DNA from: SFTH01 sp963643985
GTDB lineage: Bacteria > Bacillota > Clostridia > Christensenellales > Aristaeellaceae
Assembly: GCA_963643985.1 (NCBI GenBank)
Contig: CAVINP010000033.1
Span: 1 to 20,580 of the forward strand
Direction: 5' to 3'
Length of the DNA: 20,580 nucleotides
The notes beneath the pieces were generated by a model. It was given only the letters and a program-made list of their open reading frames with translations. It was not told the origin of the DNA and did not search any database. Each line of letters begins with the position of its first letter. The first letter of the stretch is position 1. Shown piece by piece: positions 7,303 through 14,802 of this stretch. Both the position numbers and the translations under genes were made by a program.

Positions 7303-8939
7303 CGTTCAGCCACGCGGGCGCGAAGGACAGGCAGAGCCTTTGTGACGTGAGCCTGAGCGTGAACCGCGGCGAATATCTGGTGATCTGCGGGCGCAGCGGC
7401 AGCGGCAAGACGACCCTGCTGCGCCACATGAAGAGCGTGCTCACCCCCGCGGGCAAGCGTACGGGCGAGGTGCTCTTCGGCGGCACGCCGCTTGAGCAGG
7501 TTTCGCAGCGCGATCAGGCGTCGAAGATCGGCTATGTGATGCAGAATCCGGACGAGCAGATCGTGACCGACAAGGTCTGGCACGAGCTGGCCTTCGGTCT
7601 GGAGAGCCTGGGCTGCGATCAGAAGACCATGCGGCTGCGCGTGGCGGAGATGGCCTGCTATTTCGGCATACAGGACTGGTTCCACCGTGACGTGGCGAAT
7701 CTCTCCGGCGGTCAGAAACAGCTGCTCAACCTGGCCTCGATCATGGCCATGCAGCCCGAGGTGCTGATACTGGACGAGCCGACCAGCCAGCTTGACCCCA
7801 TCGCGGCCTCGGATTTTCTCAACACCGTGCGCAAAATCAATCTGGAACTGGGCACGACGGTCATCATCACCGAACACCGCCTGGAGGACATACTGCCCTA
7901 TGCGGACCGCGCCGTGGTGCTGGACGGGGGCAAAGTCATCGCCGACGGTACGCCGAGGGATGTCTGCGGCGAGCTTTACGCGCAGCACAATCCCATGTTT
8001 GCGGCCATGCCCACGCCCGCACGCGCCTTCTACGGCGCAGGGGGGAAGGGGAAGTGCCCGCTGACCGTGCGCGAGGGGCGCAACTGGCTTACGGATAGCC
8101 TTGAGGGCAAGACGCTCAAAAAGACGGAGCCGGATGCCGAGGCGGCGCCGGACGAGGACGGTATCGATGCGGCGATCTCCATGAAGGAGGTCTGGTTCCG
8201 CTACGAAAAGGACAGCCCGGACGTGCTGCGCGGCGTGAACCTCAATGTGCCCCGCGGCAAACTCTTTGCCGTCGTCGGCGGCAACGGCGCGGGCAAATCC
8301 ACGACGCTCAAGGCGATCTGCGGCACCTGCCGCGCGTACAGGGGCAAGATCGAAATAGACGGAAAGCCCCTCAAAAAGCACAAAACCGTTGAACTTTTCA
8401 GGGGCAAACTGGCTATGCTGCCGCAGGACCCCAAGAGCCTCTTTGTGAAAAAGACCGTTCGTGAAGAGCTGGAGGAAATGAGCGGCGACAAGGCCGAACG
8501 GGAGCGCATCGCCGCGCTCTGCCGCATCGAAAACCTGCTGGAAAGCCATCCCTACGACATCTCCGGCGGCGAACAGCAGCGGGCGGCGCTGGCGAAGGTG
8601 CTGCTGACCCGGCCGACCATACTTCTGCTGGACGAGCCGACCAAGGGCATCGATTCCTTCTTCAAGCAGACCTTTGCCGAGATACTCTCCGACCTCAAGG
8701 CCCAAGGCATCACCATACTGATGGTCTCGCACGATGTGGAGTTCTGCGCCCGCTATGCGGATCTGGTGGGCATGTTCTTTGACGGCCAGGTGCTGACCGT
8801 GGACACGCCGCACCGCTTCTTCGGCCAGAACAGCTTCTACACCTCTGCGGCCAACCGCATGAGCCGCTGCGTGTTCCGAAATGCCGTCTCCTGCGAGGAC
8901 GTGATCGATCTCTACCGCTGCAACACGGAGGAAGCGTAA
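7275..8939 (+). CDS. ECF transporter ATPase, two ABC domains fused
   Basis: The product is 554 residues and contains two complete nucleotide-binding domains. Domain 1 has Walker A GRSGSGKTT (39-47), signature LSGGQKQ, and Walker B LILDEPTSQLDP. Domain 2 has GGNGAGKST, signature ISGGEQQRAALA, and LLLDEPTKGID. It supplies the A and A' ATPase functions of an ECF transporter in a single chain, instead of the usual two subunits. The start ATG lies inside the T-component gene, indicating translational coupling, and the S-component ATG follows its stop directly. The linker between the domains (about residues 255-295) is charged and poorly conserved in appearance. ATP hydrolysis here would drive substrate release into the cytoplasm. 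Confidence 0.92.
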   Translation: MAHFEIRHLTFSHAGAKDRQSLCDVSLSVNRGEYLVICGRSGSGKTTLLRHMKSVLTPAGKRTGEVLFGGTPLEQVSQRDQASKIGYVMQNPDEQIVTDKVWHELAFGLESLGCDQKTMRLRVAEMACYFGIQDWFHRDVANLSGGQKQLLNLASIMAMQPEVLILDEPTSQLDPIAASDFLNTVRKINLELGTTVIITEHRLEDILPYADRAVVLDGGKVIADGTPRDVCGELYAQHNPMFAAMPTPARAFYGAGGKGKCPLTVREGRNWLTDSLEGKTLKKTEPDAEAAPDEDGIDAAISMKEVWFRYEKDSPDVLRGVNLNVPRGKLFAVVGGNGAGKSTTLKAICGTCRAYRGKIEIDGKPLKKHKTVELFRGKLAMLPQDPKSLFVKKTVREELEEMSGDKAERERIAALCRIENLLESHPYDISGGEQQRAALAKVLLTRPTILLLDEPTKGIDSFFKQTFAEILSDLKAQGITILMVSHDVEFCARYADLVGMFFDGQVLTVDTPHRFFGQNSFYTSAANRMSRCVFRNAVSCEDVIDLYRCNTEEA

Positions 8940-9632
8940 ATGAAAAAATCCACCATTGCCACGCTGATCGTGTTCTTTCTGCTGATCCCCGCCACGCTCC
9001 TGCTCGGCTCGGGACTGCAGGGGCGCAGCTGGTACATCACCGGCACGCTCGTGATCATTGAGGTGCTGATTCCCTTCATAATGGCCTTTGAGGGCCGAAA
9101 ACCGCAGGCGCGGGAACTGGTCGTGATCGCTGTGATGTGCGCCATCGCCGTGGCGGCGCGTGCGGCGATCCCCCTGCCCCACTTTAAACCGATGTTTGCC
9201 ATCATCATCATCTCCGGCTTCGCCTTCGGCCCCGAGACGGGCTTTCTGGTGGGCGCGGTCAGCGCGTTTGCCAGCAACTTCTTCTACGGTCAGGGCGCGT
9301 ATACGCCGTGGCAGATGCTGGCCTACGGCACGGCGGGCCTGCTGGGCGGCTGGTTCTATGCCCGCGGTTGGGTCAGGCGCAAGCCGCTCGTCATGGCGAT
9401 TTACGGCTTCCTCAGCGTGTTTCTGGTCGTCGGCCCGATGCTGGATACCTGCACGGTGTTCCTGACATTGACGGAAATCACGCCCGCGACCGCGTGGCCG
9501 CTGTATCTCTCCGGCCTGCCCGTCAACGCTTTGCAGGGACTGTGCACCTTTTTGACGCTGCTGCTGCTGGGCAAACCATTGCTGGAAAAGCTGGATCGCG
9601 TCAAGCTGAAGTTCGGAATCTCGGAGGAATGA
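8940..9632 (+). CDS. cbrT: ECF transporter S component, probably cobalamin-specific (CbrT-like)
   Basis: The product is 230 residues and very hydrophobic, with the ATG immediately after the preceding TAA. The core starts at FEGRKPQARELVVIAVM and continues with FKPMFAIIIISGFAFG, ETGFLVGAVSAFASNFF and GAYTPWQMLAYG, segments I associate with ECF S components found beside B12 riboswitches. About 50 residues with two additional predicted helices precede this core, so roughly eight helices are expected instead of the canonical six. The S component binds the substrate in the membrane; cobalamin or a related corrinoid is inferred from the riboswitch and the intrinsic-factor-like proteins. The gene symbol is tentative. 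Confidence 0.8.
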   Translation: MKKSTIATLIVFFLLIPATLLLGSGLQGRSWYITGTLVIIEVLIPFIMAFEGRKPQARELVVIAVMCAIAVAARAAIPLPHFKPMFAIIIISGFAFGPETGFLVGAVSAFASNFFYGQGAYTPWQMLAYGTAGLLGGWFYARGWVRRKPLVMAIYGFLSVFLVVGPMLDTCTVFLTLTEITPATAWPLYLSGLPVNALQGLCTFLTLLLLGKPLLEKLDRVKLKFGISEE

Positions 9633-9633
9633 A

Positions 9634-10524
9634 ATGGGATTTTCGGCATGCCATCCGGCCATTAACTTTATCTATTTTGCCTGCGCCGTATCATCGGCAC
9701 TGCTGCTCCGCCACCCCGTCTATCTGGCGATATCGCTTCTGTGCGCATGGCTCTATGCCATCCGCCTGCGCAGGCGGCACGGCGCGGTGCTGGGGCTGGT
9801 GCTCCTGCCCTGCATACTGGCCTTCGCACTCCGGTACGCGAGCTACCATCACTTCGGCGTGACGGTGCTGCGGCAGAACTTCGTGGACAACAACATTACC
9901 CTTGAGTCGCTTGTGTGCGGTCTGGCGCTGGGCACGGCCATCGCTGCGGCAATGCTCTGGCTGAGCTGCGTGCATGCAATACTGACCGCAGACAAGGTTG
10001 TCTACCTCTTCGGCCGCGTCAGCCCGCACCTGTCGCTCTTTCTGGCGATACTGCTGCGCATGGTGCCGCGCATCGGCCGTCAGGCGAAGAAGATCAACAC
10101 CGCCCGTTGCGGCATCGGCATGGGCGCGGGTCAGGGCAATTTGGGGCAGCGGCTTCGCAACGTGCTGCGCGAGTTTTCGATGCTCATCACCTGGACGATC
10201 GAGATGCTCACGGGCGCATCCGAGTCGATGCGCAGCCGCGGCAGCAACCTGCGCGGACGAACCGCCTTCTCCATCTACCGCTTTGACAACCGCGACCGCG
10301 CCTACGTGATCGCGCTGTTCGCTTCGATGATCGTGCTGGGCATGGGCGTGCTGCTGCGGCAGTGCTACATACGCTACGCGCCCGCGATCGTCATGGCGCA
10401 TGTTACGCCCGCATCGTACCTGTTCTGGCTGGGCTATGCCGCATTCTGCCTGATGCCGCTGATGCTGGATCTCTATACAGACCGGTGCTTTGAAAGGGCA
10501 AGGAAAACAGGGATCAGAAATTAG
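9634..10524 (+). CDS. ECF transporter T component (transmembrane), second copy
   Basis: The product is 296 residues, starting one base after the S-component stop. It is paralogous to the T component at 6418: both share the HPA/YF start, DK..YLF, LLRM.P...RQA, an IGMG.G motif (here TARCGIGMGAG) and SM.SRG (here SMRSRGSNLRGR). All hallmark coupling residues remain, so nothing suggests a dead copy. Most ECF operons have one T component; two in one operon suggests either a heteromeric scaffold or two alternative transporters sharing the ATPase. The last residues (TGIRN) and the stop are encoded by a TTAGGGA-type repeat, so the C-terminus has probably been altered by that repeat. Confidence 0.87.
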   Translation: MGFSACHPAINFIYFACAVSSALLLRHPVYLAISLLCAWLYAIRLRRRHGAVLGLVLLPCILAFALRYASYHHFGVTVLRQNFVDNNITLESLVCGLALGTAIAAAMLWLSCVHAILTADKVVYLFGRVSPHLSLFLAILLRMVPRIGRQAKKINTARCGIGMGAGQGNLGQRLRNVLREFSMLITWTIEMLTGASESMRSRGSNLRGRTAFSIYRFDNRDRAYVIALFASMIVLGMGVLLRQCYIRYAPAIVMAHVTPASYLFWLGYAAFCLMPLMLDLYTDRCFERARKTGIRN

Positions 10525-10538
10525 GGATTAGGGATCAG
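10510..10538. repeat. GGGATCAG / TTAGGGA word repeat at a gene end
   Basis: GGGATCAG (10510-10517) and TTAGGGATTAGGGATCAG (10521-10538) form a short tandem array that includes the stop codon of the second T component (10522-10524). The remaining gap to the convergent gene at 10588 has no clear hairpin terminator. Confidence 0.6.
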
Positions 10539-10587
10539 AGGAGAGTGTTTCCCGACTTTCCGCAATGAATCATAATCTGTACGAACT

Positions 10588-11139
10588 TTACAATCCAAAA
10601 CCGTATCCCGCCGCGATGCCCAGTGCCGCGCAGGTCAGTATGGTCAGTATCGGGTGGCACTTCCTGAATGTGAGCAGGGCGGCGAGGGCGAACATCGCCG
10701 CGGACACGCAGACGGATGTCACGGTATAGCCCTCCGGAAAGAAAACCGTACTGCCGACCGATATCAGTGCCGAGGCGATCAGGCCGACCACCGCACATCT
10801 CATGCCGTAGAGGCAGCCGGAGACGATGCGGTTTTTTTTGAAGCGTTCAAAGCAGTGCGCGACAATCAGAATCACGATAAATGACGGCAGCGCCACGCCC
10901 AGCGTTGCGCAGATCGCACCCGCAAGGCCCGCACGCTGCATGCCGACATAGGTCGATATGTTCACGGCGAAGGGGCCGGGCGTGCTCTCGGAGACGGCGA
11001 CGAAGTTCACCAGTTCCTCGGCCGTCATCCAGCCGCGTTCGGCGACCTCGGCCTGTATCATCGGCAGCATGGCATAGCCGCCGCCGAAGGTGAAAAGGCC
11101 GATGCGAAAAAAAGTCAGAAACAGTTCAAGCAGCTTCAT
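10588..11139 (-). CDS. Chromate transporter family protein, short form (second half of pair)
   Basis: The product is 183 residues from the ATG at 11139, which overlaps the upstream stop as ATGA; a GTG at 11148 is possible but has no better ribosome site. It has the ChrA-family N-terminal block FFRIGLFTFGGGYAMLPMIQ and VAVSESTPGPFAVNISTYVG, then about five hydrophobic helices. In many Firmicutes the ChrA transporter is split into two tandem half-size proteins that are thought to work together; the partner is directly upstream. Known ChrA proteins export chromate, but the true substrate in anaerobes is uncertain and may be another oxyanion. Confidence 0.88.
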   Translation of the reverse strand: MKLLELFLTFFRIGLFTFGGGYAMLPMIQAEVAERGWMTAEELVNFVAVSESTPGPFAVNISTYVGMQRAGLAGAICATLGVALPSFIVILIVAHCFERFKKNRIVSGCLYGMRCAVVGLIASALISVGSTVFFPEGYTVTSVCVSAAMFALAALLTFRKCHPILTILTCAALGIAAGYGFGL

Positions 11140-11711
11140 TTGCCGCACCGCCCTTCGGTGATCAGCGAATACACAAGGCCCGTTGCGGCGCAGAGCAGTA
11201 TCACGAGGATCACATTGATATCAAGCAGTGCCACAAGCAGCAGTGCCGCAGCGGCAGTGACGTGGCAGATCACCTTCTTGGGCATTTGTCTGTACATGCC
11301 CGAGAGTGCCTTGAGTATCAGCGCCAACACACCCGCACGCACGCCGAAGAAGGCGTACTTTACGGCACGCAGATGCGAAAATGCATCGAGAACGCGGCTG
11401 AGCAGCGATATGATGAGGAAGGACGGCAGTATCACGCCGAAGGTGGCACAGGCCGCGCCGCCCGCTCCCGCGACCTGCCGGCCCACAAAGGTTGCGGCGT
11501 TGACGGCGATGGGGCCTGGTGTGCTCTCGGCGATGGCCACGATGTCCATCAGGTCTGCCTCGGTGATCCAGTGCTTTTTCTCGCCGGCCTCGCGCTGTAT
11601 CAGCGGAATCATGGCGTAGCCGCCGCCGAAGGTGAAAAGGCCAATCTTAAAAAAGGTCAAAAAGAGGGAAAGGCAGAGACGAAAGCGGTCTTTTTCGGAT
11701 AATTGCGGCAT
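11136..11711 (-). CDS. Chromate transporter family protein, short form (first half of pair)
   Basis: The product is 191 residues. The start is ATG 11711 with GGAGG (11722-11718) six bases upstream. It carries FFKIGLFTFGGGYAMIPLIQ and VAIAESTPGPIAVNAATFVG, the same two ChrA signature blocks as its neighbour, showing a duplicated half-transporter architecture. The stop overlaps the next start by four bases, so both halves are likely made in equal amounts. Its ribosome binding site lies in one arm of a leader inverted repeat (11714-11751), which could control translation. Metal- or anion-transport is family knowledge; the substrate is not shown by the sequence. Confidence 0.88.
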   Translation of the reverse strand: MPQLSEKDRFRLCLSLFLTFFKIGLFTFGGGYAMIPLIQREAGEKKHWITEADLMDIVAIAESTPGPIAVNAATFVGRQVAGAGGAACATFGVILPSFLIISLLSRVLDAFSHLRAVKYAFFGVRAGVLALILKALSGMYRQMPKKVICHVTAAAALLLVALLDINVILVILLCAATGLVYSLITEGRCGK

Positions 11712-11713
11712 AT

Positions 11714-11751
11714 AACCCCTCCATCACTCACGGTGCAGCAACTGAGGGGTT
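11714..11751 (-). promoter_or_regulatory. Inverted repeat sequestering the ribosome site of the ChrA pair
   Basis: On the minus strand AACCCCTC (11751-11744) is exactly complementary to GAGGGGTT (11721-11714), and the second arm contains most of the Shine-Dalgarno sequence of the gene starting at 11711. The loop is 22 bases. Forming this stem would hide the ribosome site; no T-run follows, so a translational switch is more likely than a terminator. Confidence 0.5.
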
Positions 11752-11781
11752 TCATTCTTCTATTCCCTGCTCCCTACTTCC

Positions 11782-11945
11782 TAGAGCGTGTTTCTAAATT
11801 CGCCACGATGCATTTTCGGCGTCTTTGCCTGCATTTCTGCGTTGATTTCCCTTGATTTACCTCCAGTAAACCTGCGGAAAATCGCCTTGAACTGCAAGCA
11901 AATCCACTCGAAACTGCACATGTCTCATTTTAGAAACACACTCTA
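11782..11945 (+). mobile_element. MITE-like element, complete 164-bp copy
   Basis: The ends are TAGAGCGTGTTTCTAAA (11782-11798) and TTTAGAAACACACTCTA (11929-11945), inverted repeats of 17 bp with one mismatch. There is no ORF for a transposase. The first 55 bases recur exactly at the start of the window in reverse orientation, which shows that the sequence is dispersed. The TA at each outer end would fit a TA-targeting transposase (IS630/Tc1-mariner type), but this is an inference. The right end carries the stop codon of the adjacent pncC-like gene (11943-11945). Confidence 0.8.
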
Positions 11946-12428
11946 ATCCCTCATCGTCATGCACCGTACCAGCTCTTCAAATGCGGCGTTCACACAGGCC
12001 ATGCGCATCTGCATGCGGTCCATGTTTTCAAAGTGAAATTCAAAGGCCCGCGTGCCGCCTGCGCCGGATACGCCGATGAACACCGTGCCCACGGGCGTCT
12101 CATCCGTGCCGCCGTCCGGCCCGGCCAGCCCCGTGGCGGACACCGCCCAGTCTGCCCCGCTTATGCGGCGTGCGCCCTGCGCCATTTCACGCGCACAGGC
12201 TGCGCTGACCACGCCCACGGTCTGCAGCGTCTCGCGCGTCACGCCCAGTATGCGCATCTTCGCCTCGGGCGCATAGGTGACGTAGCTCTCGTTTATGACG
12301 GCGCTCGCCCCCGGATTTCCGATGAAGGTGGCGGCGATCAGCCCGCCGGTCAGGCTCTCGGCAAAGCAGACATGCTCGCCGTGATCCTTTAAAAGCGCAA
12401 ATGCGCGTGCACAGGCTTCAGTCATCAT
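11943..12428 (-). CDS. pncC: CinA C-terminal family protein, nicotinamide-nucleotide amidase (PncC-like)
   Basis: The product is 161 residues, the usual length for a stand-alone PncC domain without the MoaB-like CinA N-terminal part. It has CFAESLTGGLIAATF near the start, ESYVTYAPEAKMRILGV, and VSATGLAGPDGGTDETPVGTVFIG, all hallmarks of the family. Known members deamidate nicotinamide mononucleotide to nicotinate mononucleotide and recycle the by-product of NAD-using DNA ligase. The start overlaps the 3' end of the Wzt-like gene by 11 bases. The final residues and stop (AGGGATTAG on the coding strand) fall in a repeat word and in the end of the mobile element, so its natural C-terminus may have been trimmed. 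Confidence 0.9.
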   Translation of the reverse strand: MMTEACARAFALLKDHGEHVCFAESLTGGLIAATFIGNPGASAVINESYVTYAPEAKMRILGVTRETLQTVGVVSAACAREMAQGARRISGADWAVSATGLAGPDGGTDETPVGTVFIGVSGAGGTRAFEFHFENMDRMQMRMACVNAAFEELVRCMTMRD

Positions 12429-13695
12429 TTTCGACGCGCTCCATTTCCAGCATGTCCAGCCGCGTATTGCCCCAGAGACGCTCGACCCAGGTAAAGCCGT
12501 CGTTCACCTGCGGGTCATCGATGATGCTGAACTGGCCGATGTCCTCTATGGTGTCAAAGTAGTTGCTGCCGCCGCCCACGCGGTCGGAGATCAGCGAGAG
12601 CTTGACCATGTACTCGCCGGGCGCGATGCCCTTGAGCGGGAAGGTCACGTGCAGGGTGAATTTCTCGCCGGCCTTCACGTCAAAGGGGCGCGTGTGCGTC
12701 ATGGCGATGGGCACGGCGACGTTGTTTTTCAGTATCAGCCTCAGACGCAGGCTGCGCTCGTCCACATTGCTGACGCAGCAGATCTTGAACTCCCATGCAC
12801 TGTCCTGCTGGAATTCCACATTGTTGGAATTGAGGGTGATCATCTTGAGCATGCGCATGCGCTCGCCGCGGTCGCGCGGACGGGTCATGCTGTTCAGATC
12901 GCGCTCGGTGTCGCGGTTGCCCGCGCCGCCGTAGAGCTCTATGGCGTGATCCGTGTCGCCGTCGTAGAGCAGCTTGCCGTGATCCAGAAAGAGTGCGCGG
13001 TTGCACAGCTGGGAGACGGTGCGCATGTTGTGGCTGACGTAGAGCACGGCGCGGCCGCTGCCGGCCACGTCACTCATCTTGTTGAGGCACTTCTGCTGGA
13101 AGGCAAGATCGCCCACCGCCAGCACCTCGTCGCAGATGAGTATGTCCGGCGCGAGGTTGGCGGCCACGGCAAAACCGAGCTTGACGTACATGCCCGAGGA
13201 ATAGCGTTTGACGGGCGTGTCTATGAAGCGCTCGATCTCGGAAAACTCGATGATGTCGTCCATGCGCCTGGCGATCTCGGCGCGGTTCATGCCCAGTATG
13301 GCACCGTTCAGGTATACGTTTTCGCGCCCGGTCAGCTCCGGATGAAAGCCCGTGCCGACCTCCAGCAGGCTGGCCACGCGGCCGTGAATGCGGATCTCGC
13401 CGGTCGAGGGTGAGGTGATGCGCGAAATCAGCTTCAGCATTGTAGACTTGCCCGCGCCGTTGCGGCCGACCAGCGCCAGCGCATCGCCGCGGTCAACGTT
13501 GAAGTTGATGCCCTCCAGCGCCAGAAAGGTCTCGCCGTCGTGGCTGGTGTTGACGCCGATCTTGCGGTTCGGGTCCTCCTTGCCGAGCTTGCGGGCGATC
13601 CAGCTGTTGATGTCGCGGTAGAGCAGGCCGCCGCCGATCATGCCCAGGCGGTACTGCTTGGACACGTTTTCCACTTCGATTAATCTCTCTGCCAT
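12418..13695 (-). CDS. Polysaccharide ABC exporter ATPase with Wzt-type C-terminal domain
   Basis: The product is 425 residues; AAGGAG overlaps the upstream stop eight bases before ATG 13695. It has Walker A GRNGAGKST (77-85), signature YSSGMYVKLGFA (165-176), Walker B DILICDEVLAVGD (184-196) and the H-loop VSHN. Around residues 270-425 there is a beta-sandwich of the Wzt/O-antigen-binding type (LRLRLILKNNVAVPIAM, GEYMVKLSLISDRVGG). In Wzm-Wzt exporters this tail recognises the finished glycan before export. A TagH role in teichoic acid export is the alternative, but the tail favours a Wzt-type carrier. It acts with the permease encoded 12 bases upstream; no glycosyltransferase genes are adjacent, so the glycan is unknown. 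Confidence 0.9.
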   Translation of the reverse strand: MAERLIEVENVSKQYRLGMIGGGLLYRDINSWIARKLGKEDPNRKIGVNTSHDGETFLALEGINFNVDRGDALALVGRNGAGKSTMLKLISRITSPSTGEIRIHGRVASLLEVGTGFHPELTGRENVYLNGAILGMNRAEIARRMDDIIEFSEIERFIDTPVKRYSSGMYVKLGFAVAANLAPDILICDEVLAVGDLAFQQKCLNKMSDVAGSGRAVLYVSHNMRTVSQLCNRALFLDHGKLLYDGDTDHAIELYGGAGNRDTERDLNSMTRPRDRGERMRMLKMITLNSNNVEFQQDSAWEFKICCVSNVDERSLRLRLILKNNVAVPIAMTHTRPFDVKAGEKFTLHVTFPLKGIAPGEYMVKLSLISDRVGGGSNYFDTIEDIGQFSIIDDPQVNDGFTWVERLWGNTRLDMLEMERVENDD

Positions 13696-13707
13696 TTTGC
13701 CCGCTCC

Positions 13708-14586
13708 TTAGACGGTATCGATAAAGGTCTTCTCCACATGGGAGAAGGTGATGACGCCCAGCATGAATATGACCAGCGTCACGATGATGGAGAACCAGTA
13801 ATAGCCCAGGTAGTAGGTGGCAGAGCCCAGATACGCGCTCCTGAACAGCTCGATCAGCGGCGTCATGGGGTTGAGCATGTAGTACTTGAGCAGCTGCGGC
13901 GCCTTCTGAGCGATCAGCGATGCGGGATAGGCCACGGGCGTGGCGTACATCCACAGGTGCACACCGAAGGCCACCAGCAGCGACAGATCTCGGTATTTCG
14001 TGGTCAGGGACGAGACCAGTATGCCGAAACCCAGCCCCAGCATGCCCAGCTGCAGCAGCATCAGCGGCGTGAGCAGTATCAGTTGCCAGTTGGGGTTGAC
14101 CGCGCTGTCCGGCTGCAGGGCATAGTAGATAACGAAGCCGATAAAGAGCAGGTACTGCACAAAGAAGTTGATCAGCTGGGAGACCACCGTCGAGAGCGGC
14201 ATGCACAATCGCGGAAAATAGACCTTGGAGAATATCTTGCGGTTTTCCTTTTCGACGAAGGTCTTGGAAGTGATGGTCAGGCAGTTGGCAAAGTACTGCC
14301 AGGCGATGTTGCCGCCCATGTAGAACATGAACTTGGGCATACCGTCCGTGGGCAGCCCCGCCACATTGCCGAAAATGACGGTGAATATGAGTGTGGTCAG
14401 CAGCGGCTGTATCACGACCCAGGCCGGGCCCAGTATGGTCTGCTTGTACAGAAGTGTGAAATCGCGCTTGACCAGCATCCACACCAGATCGCGGTAGCGC
14501 CACAGATCCTTGAAATCGATATCAAACCACCCGGTCTTGGGGCGGATGCGTGTTGTCCAGTAGCTCGCGCCGTGCGGCTTATCCAT
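13708..14586 (-). CDS. Polysaccharide ABC exporter permease (Wzm/TagG type, ABC-2)
   Basis: The product is 292 residues; GGAGG lies seven bases before ATG 14586. The N-terminal amphipathic part contains WRYRDLVWMLVKRDFTLLYK and QTILGPAWVVIQPL, typical for ABC-2 permeases of the Wzm/TagG/RfbA family, followed by about six membrane helices (for example FMFYMGGNIAWQYFANCL and LFIGFVIYYAL) and the late PLIELFRSAYLG motif. It forms the membrane channel for a lipid-linked polysaccharide, powered by the downstream ATPase. It is the first gene of a three-gene unit with a good promoter at 14626-14654. Confidence 0.9.
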   Translation of the reverse strand: MDKPHGASYWTTRIRPKTGWFDIDFKDLWRYRDLVWMLVKRDFTLLYKQTILGPAWVVIQPLLTTLIFTVIFGNVAGLPTDGMPKFMFYMGGNIAWQYFANCLTITSKTFVEKENRKIFSKVYFPRLCMPLSTVVSQLINFFVQYLLFIGFVIYYALQPDSAVNPNWQLILLTPLMLLQLGMLGLGFGILVSSLTTKYRDLSLLVAFGVHLWMYATPVAYPASLIAQKAPQLLKYYMLNPMTPLIELFRSAYLGSATYYLGYYWFSIIVTLVIFMLGVITFSHVEKTFIDTV

Positions 14587-14625
14587 GTATCGTCCTCCCG
14601 AGAAAAATGCATACTTATCAATGTT

Positions 14626-14654
14626 ATTTTATCACGGCATATGCTAAGATTCAA
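14626..14654 (-). promoter_or_regulatory. Housekeeping-type promoter of the Wzm-Wzt-pncC operon
   Basis: On the minus strand TTGAAT (14654-14649) and TAAAAT (14631-14626) are separated by 17 bases, with the ATG about 40 bases downstream. Confidence 0.7.
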
Positions 14655-14724
14655 GGGGAGGGCAATGGGGCGAAAGGTACACAGTCGGCAAAATAGAATG
14701 ACATTTTTAAGAAGCGGGATCAAT

Positions 14725-14802
14725 GGTCAGTGGAATTGTATGGGATTGCGCGCTAAAACCGTATACGCTCACCATTCAGCTGATCACTGTCCGCTGATCA
14801 CT
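14725..14802. repeat. GGTCAGTG / GATCACT words at the end of the Crp-like gene
   Basis: GGTCAGTGGAATTG (14725-14738) matches 5221-5234 at 13 of 14 bases. GATCACT occurs at 14782-14788 and 14796-14802, a 14-base period; on the coding strand of the Crp-like gene these make its last codons and stop. The sequence between 14655 and 14725 shows no gene. Confidence 0.55.
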
